This document shows, in pieces, positions 36,694 through 45,600 of a stretch of DNA of 64,000 nucleotides. Position 1 is the stretch's first letter. Every line of letters starts with the position of its first letter. The position numbers and the translations under genes are program-made. The DNA is from Simiduia agarivorans SA1 = DSM 21679 (lineage in GTDB: Bacteria > Pseudomonadota > Gammaproteobacteria > Pseudomonadales > Cellvibrionaceae), in assembly GCF_000305785.2 (NCBI RefSeq), contig NC_018868.3, positions 2,514,001 to 2,578,000 of the forward strand. The letters run 5' to 3'. Below the pieces are notes generated by a model, which had not been told where the DNA came from, ran no database searches, and was given only the letters and a program-made list of their open reading frames with translations.

Positions 36694-38187
36694 TTACTCG
36701 AACTCGATCCAGGTGGTTTTGAGTTCAGTGTAATCGTCGAACGCATGCATGGATTTATCCCGGCCATTGCCCGACTGTTTAAAGCCGCCAAAGGGCACGG
36801 TCATGTCGCCACCAAAGTAGTTGTTGATGCCCATGGTGCCCACACGGACCGCCTTGGCTACGCGATGTGCCACATTGATGTCCCGACTCCACACCGCACC
36901 GGCAAGACCAAAAATGGAATCATTGGCGATAGCGATGGCGTCGGCCTCCGTATCGAAAGGAATCACGGTCATGACCGGACCGAAAATTTCTTCCTGAGCG
37001 ATGCGCATTTTATTGTGCGCGCCGGTAAAGATGGTGGGTTCGTGGAAATGGCCGCCGTCCACACACGCAACCCGTTTGCCACCAAAGGCCAGGGTCGCAC
37101 CCTCGTCCAGACCAATGCGCACATACTCGGCCACGGTATTGAACTGCGCCTCATCCACCATCGGGCCCATACTGGTGGCCGGGTCCAGGGGATTACCCGG
37201 CATCCAGCCCTTGGCGTGCTCAATGACTTTGGCAATAAATGCATCGTGAATGCTGCGCTCTACCAGAAGGCGGGTACCGGCGGTGCAGGTCTGGCCACCG
37301 TTGTAAAATACCGCCGTGGCCGCCATGGCTGCCGCCTTGTCGAGGTTGGCATCAGCAAACACAATATTCGGGCTCTTGCCGCCAAGCTCCAGGAATGTGC
37401 GCTTCAGATTGGACTGGCCGGAGTACTCCATCAGGGTTTTACCCACGGGCGTTGAACCGGTAAAGGTCAGGCCTTCCACGTCCATATGGCGGGCCAAATG
37501 GCTGCCCAACGAGCCACCCGGTCCTGGCAGGACTTGCAGCACGCCATCGGGCAACCCGGCCTGCTTGGCAAGACCCGCCAGGCGAATGGCCGTCAACGGG
37601 GTGTTGGAGGCAGGTTTCAGAATCACGCTGTTGCCCGTGGCAATCGCCGGCGCCAGCTTCCAGGCAGTGGTCGAAAACGGGAAATTCCAGGGCACGATCG
37701 CCGCTACCACGCCCAAGGGCAGGCGCTGCACCAGGGCGAGAGAATCATGGGAAGTGGGCGCCACTTCATCGTAGAACTTATCAATGGCCTCGCCACTCCA
37801 GCGGATTGTGCGAGCAGCTGAAGGCACATCCACGTTCAGCGTATCGCTGATTGGCTTACCGACGTCCAGCGATTCCAGCAACGCAAGCTCTTCGGCATTG
37901 GCTTCAATGAGCTCTGCCCAGCGCACCATGACTTTTTTCCGGTCCGCAGGTGCCAGATTGGCCCAGGTACCAGCTTCAAATACGGCTTTGGCCGACGCGA
38001 TAGCCCGGTCTGCATCTTCAGGACCGCAACTGGCTACATGAGCCAGGGTCGCGCCATTGGCGGGATTAATAGTGGGGCGGGTATTACCCGACGCCGCCGC
38101 TACATATTCACCATCGATAAATGCACGCGCTTCAATCTGTAAACCATCGGCCATCGCCGACCATTGCGCCAATGTCTTATTGCTCAT
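36694..38187 (-). CDS. Aldehyde dehydrogenase (PuuC-like)
   Basis: 497 aa, NAD(P)-dependent aldehyde dehydrogenase superfamily. The catalytic Cys is in NGGQTCTAGTR, the general-base Glu in LELGGKSPN, with PWNFPFSTTAWKLAPAIATG and the C-terminal GGFKQSGNGRD. Closest in style to gamma-glutamyl-gamma-aminobutyraldehyde dehydrogenase (PuuC) of putrescine breakdown, but no puu genes are adjacent, so the substrate is open. ATG 38187 has GGAGG at proper spacing; the frame is open 15 codons upstream without a ribosome site. Confidence 0.87.
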   Translation of the reverse strand: MSNKTLAQWSAMADGLQIEARAFIDGEYVAAASGNTRPTINPANGATLAHVASCGPEDADRAIASAKAVFEAGTWANLAPADRKKVMVRWAELIEANAEELALLESLDVGKPISDTLNVDVPSAARTIRWSGEAIDKFYDEVAPTSHDSLALVQRLPLGVVAAIVPWNFPFSTTAWKLAPAIATGNSVILKPASNTPLTAIRLAGLAKQAGLPDGVLQVLPGPGGSLGSHLARHMDVEGLTFTGSTPVGKTLMEYSGQSNLKRTFLELGGKSPNIVFADANLDKAAAMAATAVFYNGGQTCTAGTRLLVERSIHDAFIAKVIEHAKGWMPGNPLDPATSMGPMVDEAQFNTVAEYVRIGLDEGATLAFGGKRVACVDGGHFHEPTIFTGAHNKMRIAQEEIFGPVMTVIPFDTEADAIAIANDSIFGLAGAVWSRDINVAHRVAKAVRVGTMGINNYFGGDMTVPFGGFKQSGNGRDKSMHAFDDYTELKTTWIEFE

Positions 38188-38647
38188 GATAAATCCTCCA
38201 AAAACTGCCTCTATTGTAGTCAGCCAGCGCAAAGACCCAATGCCCCAAGTTGGTATCCACCAAGAGAATACTCAAGAGCAAAAAAATAATTTGCTGTGAT
38301 GTTAAATGGATCCAGATCTCCGTCAAACCCGGCTGACAGCATCCCGGCAACACATAAAACTTATCTATTATCGTTATTGCTGACCTAAATCCTGTAAAAA
38401 TTTTAGCCTTCCTCGGGGTTTTGAAGTCCGGATTTACCAAGTCCACTTGGCACATTCGCTCAAAATCCACGCTAATGACCCACTTTTTGTAGCATAACTA
38501 CACAACAATCACCTTTATTTATCAGATCTATAGCTAGAAGTCGGCTAATAGGCTTCGTTAAGATGTGCGTCCGCTTAAATTTCGAGACCGGGCACACGGT
38601 CATAGCAAACACATTCAAAAAAGGGCGGGTGCATAGGAGGACTAATC
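38188..38647. other. Divergent intergenic region between ALDH and pnt operon
   Basis: 460 AT-rich bases. A 97-codon minus-strand frame (38177-38470) overlaps the ALDH start and has no family features; I treat it as non-coding. A 14-bp dyad CCAAGTCCACTTGG (38437-38450) could be an operator. A strong AGGAGG ribosome site (38635-38640) precedes pntAa. Confidence 0.5.
38437..38450. promoter_or_regulatory. Inverted-repeat operator candidate upstream of pntAa
   Basis: CCAAGT and ACTTGG are perfect inverted arms around CC. It lies midway between the divergent ALDH and pnt genes. No known regulator can be assigned. Confidence 0.3.
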
Positions 38648-39805
38648 ATGCTTATCGGCATACCCCGTGAGCTGGACGCTGGCGAAACCCGCGTGCCACT
38701 ACTGCCTGATGGCGTAAAAAAACTGGTGGCAGCCAACGCCACTGTCAGCATCGAATCCGGCCTGGGCCAATCGCTGCAGATCCCCGATCAGGTCTACATT
38801 GATGCGGGTGCTACGGTCGCTAGCGACCGCAAAACCCTGCTGGGTCAAAGTGATCTGGTCTTGCGCCTGCGCAAGCCCGATCTGGCAGAAGTGCCCCAGC
38901 TGAAAAAAGGTTCAATTCACATTTCGTTTCTGGACCCTTTCAACGAGCACGCACTGGTTGACGCCCTGGCGGCGCAGGGCGTAACCGCGATCAGCATGGA
39001 AATGATTCCGCGCATTACCCGCAGCCAGAAAATGGACGCCCTGTCATCCCAGGCCAACCTGGCCGGTTACGCCATGGTACTGCTGGCGGCCGAACGACTG
39101 GACCGCATTCTGCCCATGATGATGACACCGGCCGGCACCATCACTCCGGCACGGGTATTTATCATTGGCGCCGGCGTGGCGGGCCTGCAGGCCATTGCCA
39201 CCGCTAAACGACTGGGCGCGCGGGTCGATGCATTCGACACCCGTCCGGTGGTAAAAGAGCAGGTGGAATCCCTGGGCGCCAAGTTCCTCGAAATCGATCT
39301 GGGCGAAACCGGCCAGACGGCTGGCGGCTACGCCAATCAGCTGACCGAAGAGCAAATCCAGAAGCAGCGCGAAGGCCAGATGGATGTGATGAAAAACGCC
39401 GATATTGTGATCACCACCGCACAGGTGTTTGGTCGCAAGGCGCCGCGCATTATCACCGCTGAAATGTTGTCGGTGATGAAGCCGGGTTCAATCGTGGTCG
39501 ATATGGCGGTGGATTCCGGCGGCAATGTGGAAGGTTCACAACCGGATCAGGAAGTGGATCTCAACGGTGTGAAAGTCATTGGTTACCGCAACCTGCCCGG
39601 CCGCGTGGCCCAGAATGCCAGCCAGATGTATTCCAACAATCTGATCAATCTTATTTTTGATTATTGGAACAAGGAAACCGCCAATTTTGACCTGAAGCCC
39701 GACGAAGAAATTCTCAAAGGCTGCGTCATTACCCACGGTGGCGAATTGGTGAACCCGGTTATCAAAAATGCACGCCAGCCGGTTGAGAAATCGGCGGCGG
39801 CCTGA
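38648..39805 (+). CDS. pntAa: NAD(P) transhydrogenase subunit alpha, soluble part
   Basis: 385 aa, domain I (NAD(H)-binding) of proton-translocating transhydrogenase. MLIGIPRELDAGETRVPLLPDG at the start is AlaDH/PNT-like; VFIIGAGVAGLQAIATAKRLGA is the Rossmann motif. In E. coli PntA is one chain; here the soluble domain and membrane segment are separate genes, as in Rhodospirillum and many marine bacteria. First gene of a three-gene operon; AGGAGG lies 7 bases before ATG. Confidence 0.95.
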   Translation: MLIGIPRELDAGETRVPLLPDGVKKLVAANATVSIESGLGQSLQIPDQVYIDAGATVASDRKTLLGQSDLVLRLRKPDLAEVPQLKKGSIHISFLDPFNEHALVDALAAQGVTAISMEMIPRITRSQKMDALSSQANLAGYAMVLLAAERLDRILPMMMTPAGTITPARVFIIGAGVAGLQAIATAKRLGARVDAFDTRPVVKEQVESLGAKFLEIDLGETGQTAGGYANQLTEEQIQKQREGQMDVMKNADIVITTAQVFGRKAPRIITAEMLSVMKPGSIVVDMAVDSGGNVEGSQPDQEVDLNGVKVIGYRNLPGRVAQNASQMYSNNLINLIFDYWNKETANFDLKPDEEILKGCVITHGGELVNPVIKNARQPVEKSAAA

Positions 39806-39821
39806 TTAAAGGAATACGACA

Positions 39822-40126
39822 ATGACTCCCGAATTACAGCAGATAGTGTATCTGTCTTTTATCCTCATGCTCGCCATCTTTCTGGGCTTTGAGCTGATCG
39901 CCAAGGTGCCGGCCACCTTGCACACGCCTTTGATGAGCGGTTCCAACGCCATTTCCGGTATCACTCTGGTGGGCGCCCTGGTAAGCGCCGGTGCCGAACA
40001 AACCGCCATGGCCACCTGGTTGGGCGCCGCCGCGGTAACGCTGGCCACCATTAATGTGGTGGGTGGTTACCTGGTAACCGACCGCATGCTCGCCATGTTC
40101 AAGAAGAAAAGTAGCGGAGGTGCACA

Positions 40127-40130
<4 letters not shown>
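39822..40130 (+). CDS. pntAb: NAD(P) transhydrogenase subunit alpha, membrane part
   Basis: 102 aa, three hydrophobic helices, equivalent to the C-terminal membrane part of one-chain PntA. AKVPATLHTPLMSGSNAISG is the conserved segment. Forms the proton channel with PntB. 16 bases from pntAa and 4-base ATGA overlap with pntB. Confidence 0.93.
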
Positions 40131-41494
<1,364 letters not shown>

Positions 41495-41517
41495 TGCGAC
41501 GTAAAAGCTAGTTTGAT

Positions 41518-41544
41518 GAGCCCTCAGATTTGAGGGCTTTTTTT
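41518..41544 (+). terminator. Rho-independent terminator of pnt operon
   Basis: GCCCTCA and TGAGGGC form a 7-bp stem (extended by an A-T pair) with loop GATT, then seven T. It lies 25 bases after the pntB stop. Confidence 0.9.
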
Positions 41545-41633
41545 ATCCAGCGCTAGCTCAGCGAAGTTTTCACAATGAGATAGAGCGTTAAAATATTTCC
41601 GCGAAACTGGTAGTAGCTTTACCTCTCTGCCAA

Positions 41634-41737
41634 AGGGGCCTACAAGGGAGGCTCTTCGCCGCTCAACGATACGTCCTGTATCGATTCGCTCACACCCCAT
41701 CCCTGGGGTTTGCGAAGTGCCCCCCTTGCAGTCCCCT
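41634..41737 (+). repeat. Structured intergenic repeat, copy A
   Basis: Outer stem with symmetric bulges: AGGGG (41634) with CCCCT (41733), CAAGGG (41643) with CCCTTG (41723), CTTCGC (41654) with GCGAAG (41712). Inside are two hairpins: CGATAC-GTCCT-GTATCG and CCCCA-TCCC-TGGGG. The 33 bases at 41659-41691 recur perfectly, inverted, in copy B. Fold predicted by eye. Confidence 0.75.
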
Positions 41738-41851
41738 GCGAGCAATGTCGAGTATTCCGCGGAAATCTCTTGCACCCAACCACGTGCTAAAAGCTAAGGT
41801 TGAAGATAGCGAAAGAGGCTGAACTGTCAAAATCCTCAATAATCTTGGTTT

Positions 41852-41949
41852 GGCGATTCGTTTAGGTCATTTGCAAGCCACAGGGATGTGGCGCGAGCGA
41901 ATCGATACAGGACGTATCGTTGAGCGGTAAATGATCTAAACGAATCGCC
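41852..41949 (-). repeat. Structured intergenic repeat, copy B (inverted)
   Basis: Minus-strand copy of the same fold. The outer stem is 21 bp (41852-41872 with 41929-41949, one G-U-type mismatch) and unrelated in sequence to copy A's outer stem. It encloses the same 33-base block (41895-41927) with the CGATAC-GTATCG hairpin and a second hairpin, GCCACA-TCCC-TGTGGC, where copy A has CCCCA-TCCC-TGGGG. The arms changed together while the TCCC loop stayed. Confidence 0.75.
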
Positions 41950-42022
41950 ACCCGAAGTGCCCAACTTTAGCCTTTACGATACTCAGATAAAACTTGAAGT
42001 AAAGTTATTCACACAATGGAAT

Positions 42023-42050
42023 GCGTAGGATCGTCCCGCGATCCCCACGC
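42023..42050. repeat. Hairpin downstream of the zinc-ribbon gene
   Basis: GGATCG and CGATCC around a 5-nt loop, with GCGT/ACGC outside a small bulge. It lies about 30 bases past the stop of the last gene of the PspA-flotillin operon. No T-run follows on either strand, so it may protect the mRNA end rather than terminate. Confidence 0.45.
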
Positions 42051-42077
42051 TTTGCTTACTTTAATTCAACTTTAAGC

Positions 42078-42620
42078 TCATTGCCCTGAAAACGGATCAC
42101 GCGCCAATAAAAACGCGCGCATATCCGCTTTGTTTTCCTGCTCGTTCAGCCATTCGCGGGTCGCCAACAGTTTTTCATAATTTGCATCGCCAAACTTCCG
42201 TCGGTATACCGCTTCCAGCGTAGCCTTGGCATCGTCTGTGCGGATTTTGCGCTGCCAGGCATCGGTGACAATATGGCCCACGCTGCCTGCCAGACCATAC
42301 TCCTTCAACAGTGCCCATTCACCTTTATCGAGCCAAAGCCCGCCAGTGTGCGGCGAATAATCCAGCTTATGGTTTGAACCTGACGCAATGCGGTATTTTT
42401 GCATCAATCGCCCGGTGGCGGGACAGGTGAGAGCTGAAGCAGATTCCTCGATAACGGGCGGATGTTCAACTTCACCCAACACGCCGCCATTGGCTTTCCA
42501 CTGAACAAAATCCTCCACATAGAGCCAATGACCACCACAATGATCACATTCGTGCGCACGGAGCCCCGGCTCCAGAAAGCAAGGATTCAGTTTGCCGGCT
42601 TTACAGGCTGTACATTGCAT
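42078..42620 (-). CDS. TFIIB-type zinc-ribbon protein
   Basis: 180 aa. The first zinc ribbon is intact: CTAC at residues 3-6 and CDHCGGHWL. A second ribbon-like repeat follows (LTCPATGRLMQKYRI ... YSPHTGGLWLDKGEW), which keeps the fold signature but has lost most Cys ligands. The C-terminal 80 residues are helical with no named domain. Last gene of the six-gene operon: its ATG is three bases beyond the ATPase stop. Similar zf-TFIIB proteins often accompany envelope-stress genes, but the role is unknown. Confidence 0.82.
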   Translation of the reverse strand: MQCTACKAGKLNPCFLEPGLRAHECDHCGGHWLYVEDFVQWKANGGVLGEVEHPPVIEESASALTCPATGRLMQKYRIASGSNHKLDYSPHTGGLWLDKGEWALLKEYGLAGSVGHIVTDAWQRKIRTDDAKATLEAVYRRKFGDANYEKLLATREWLNEQENKADMRAFLLARDPFSGQ

Positions 42621-42623
42621 AGT

Positions 42624-45600
42624 TTATTCCTCCGGGTTGTCTGAAGCAGGTTTTTGACCCACCAACGCTCGCAGTTGATTGGACACATCCTGCATGCGGT
42701 CATGCGTACGCAGATCGATATCCAACTTTTTGTCCATATTGCGTACCAGCGGGAAAATACTGTGCTCCAACGTATTGGCGAGGGTTGTGAGGATTTGTTC
42801 GAGACCGGGCACCGGTTCGTTCACAACCTGCACCTGAGGCGACAGATTCTTGATACTGTGCGCAATCCGCACCATGCCCTTGGCAATTAACTGCGCGGTG
42901 GCATGGTTGCTATCTGCTGCCGGTTCTGAACTGCTACGTGAATGGGTCACGGTCGCGTTCAACTGTTCGAGCACACCGACAATATCGGTGAGTTGCGCCA
43001 CCAGCTTCATGCCGGTATCCGCATCGTCTCCGCCCATGGACTTATTGCGCAGGAAGTCTTTCTTGATCGCGGCCCAACGGGCTTTTTGCTCGTCCGTCAT
43101 CTGGTTACGGATTTCGGCCAGCTTGAGGAGGTTCGCTTCGGCACCGGTGGTCAGTAGTTGCGCTTCGCCCACATAGTGATCGGCAATCAGCTGATTGATT
43201 TCCTGCTCGTTCATTACCGCTGATAATTTTTCTGTCAGCTTGTTCATATTGCGGTAACTGCCCTGCAACTTGAACGGCGGCTCGGTACGATATTTATCAT
43301 CCTTGGCGGCTGAGGCAATGTATTCCTGATTCACCCGCAACACCACATCGCGCACGCGCAGCATATTGCGCAGCACCCCGGTGATTTCTGCTACTTCACT
43401 GCCACTGTATTCATGGGACAGATCGGTGGTTGCCACCTCCTCACCTTGCGCCATGCGCACAAACTTATACAAATCCTTCAGATCGCGCGTGGCCAGGGGA
43501 GCCAACACCGGATTAGACGTCATGGAGTTTTCGATATAGCTCAGACCAAACTGTTCGTCCATGCCCCCGAGAATGTCACCCAGGTTATAAATATCGGCCC
43601 GGTTGGCGAGCATATCCGGAATTTTGAATACCTCACCGGACTCCGTATAAGGGTTACCTGCCATGACAACGCAGAATTTTTTCCCGCGCATGTCGTAGGT
43701 TTTGGTGTCACCCTTCCATACACCCTCGATGCGGCGTGTACCGTCACACAGTGAAATGAACTTCTGCAAAAACTCGGGGTGGGTATGTTGAATATCGTCC
43801 AGGTACAACATCACGTTGTTGGACATCTCCAACGCCAGGTTGAGTTTTTCCAGTTCCTTGCGCGAAGTAGCATTGGGCGCCTGCTCGGGATCCAGCGATA
43901 GCACCTCGTGACCCAAGGATGGACAGTTGATCTTCATGAAGATCAATCCGAGGCGATTTGCCACGTATTCCATTAATGTGGTTTTGCCATAGCCCGGCGG
44001 CGAAATCATCATCAACAGACCCATCAGGTCTGTCCGCTTGTTTTCACCCACTGTGCCCATTTGCTTGGCGAGGTTGTCACCAATCAGTGGCAGATAGGAT
44101 TCATTGATCAGACGGTTCCGGACAAAGGAAGTCAGTGGCCGCGCCTTGAAGCTCGCCAGCCGCAAGTCTTTTTTCTCCCGCTCGGCAATGGTGGCGCGGA
44201 TGTTCAGGTAGTTTTCGTAGCCTGGCTTTACGACCCGATCATGGTGGCGCATGCGCCCCAGGTAGTTGTCCGGAATCAGCGACAAGCGGCCCTGCTCGAT
44301 ACGCGCGTGGTTGCCTAAAAGCCCGTTTACCTGCACGTTCAGCTCGGCAGACAGGGCCCGATAAGCCAGCGTGGATTGCAACAGAAACAGGGCCACACAT
44401 TCATCCGCATAGTGGCTCAATTGCGCCTGCCCTTCTTTGCCGATGACGGCCCGTACCCACGACGACACCATGGCCACCTGGTCTTTTAACGGCAGCGGTT
44501 TGGCAGCCGCGCGCAATTCCGCCATCGCCTGATCGCCCATGGCCGCGGTGAAGAGCTTGAGCAATTCCGATCCATACCGGCTGCTGGCAAATTGCAGCAC
44601 CGGTAGCTCACATTCTGCCACCAGATATTCAGCCGCCTCTGCAATCACATCGCGGAACAGGCCGGACTCTTCCGAAAACAACGCAAGCGCTTGCTCAAGA
44701 TCTGCAATCAGCAACTGGGTAGCCGCACGGCTTTGCAGGCGCTCCCGCATGGCCAGCCCCGCCCGGGCACGACTTTGCCAGTGCGACAGCTGGTCGGATT
44801 TGGCGGGCAATGAGGCCACGAAGTACTGTGCCAGTACTCGTGCCTGAGGCGAGTACTGCAGCGTGTCGGCAATTTCCAGTACCGACATCAACTGCTGCAA
44901 AATCAGCGCGGCGTCGTGATCGTGAATGCCTTTCTCATAGCCTTCCTTGTACCGCGGTGTGGCATAATCGCGCACCAGCCTCGCCAGTACCGCCTCATCC
45001 GTGCGCGCCTGCATTAAGGTCGGCTCGTCGTATTCGCCCGCCAGCATCGCCTGATGTACACAATAAGCCAGATACTCAGCGCGATAGACCTCGGCGGTTT
45101 CAGAGCCCAGGCTCATGCTCCAATAGGGCTTGAGCGCGTTCAACGCCGGATCGTCAATGACATCAAAGTAATCGGTACCGGTGAGATGAATAGCAAGCGC
45201 GTCATCGCGCGGAATAATGGTCAGATCCAGGTCCCGCTTGTTCACCGAAAAGCGATGACGCGGCCCCAGTTTGATCACACTGCCATCAGCTTCATAGATA
45301 TCGGACTTATCGCGCAAGCCGCGTTTGGCCTGATCCACCAAGGCCTTGAATTTCGACTCAACGTCATCGGCTTTGACCGGATTGTTAAGGTCGCGCAATC
45401 GCTGCACCAGTTCGCGCACTTTGAGCACTAACGGGTCAGAGGCAAAAAAGGTATTGAGTTCGTCCGGCTGGGTAAATTTCTGGCTGCGCTTATCCAGACT
45501 TTCGATCACCCGGTAGGCAGCATCGGCCACTGCCTGTGATTGCTTTTGCTGTTCATCCAGCAACTGTTGCTTGTGCGACTCAAACGCTTCGTAGATTTCT

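Larger units (their letters stand above)
41495..42077. other. Intergenic region packed with structured repeats
   Basis: About 580 bases without a believable gene; the 83-codon minus-strand frame at 41524-41775 merely reads through repeat copy A. It holds the pntB terminator, two inverted copies of a roughly 100-nt structured element (41634-41737 and 41852-41949) and a third hairpin (42023-42050) downstream of the zinc-ribbon gene. Confidence 0.7.

Noticed and set aside
38177..38470. 97-codon minus-strand frame upstream of aldehyde dehydrogenase
   Set aside because: Overlaps the start of the real gene, lies in AT-rich promoter DNA and has no recognisable domain.
41524..41775. 83-codon minus-strand frame in the repeat region
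   Set aside because: Reads through repeat copy A and the terminator; no ribosome site and no family features.
41634..41949. CRISPR array or transposon ends
   Set aside because: There are only two inverted copies with differing outer stems, no direct repeat-spacer periodicity, no transposase and no target duplication.
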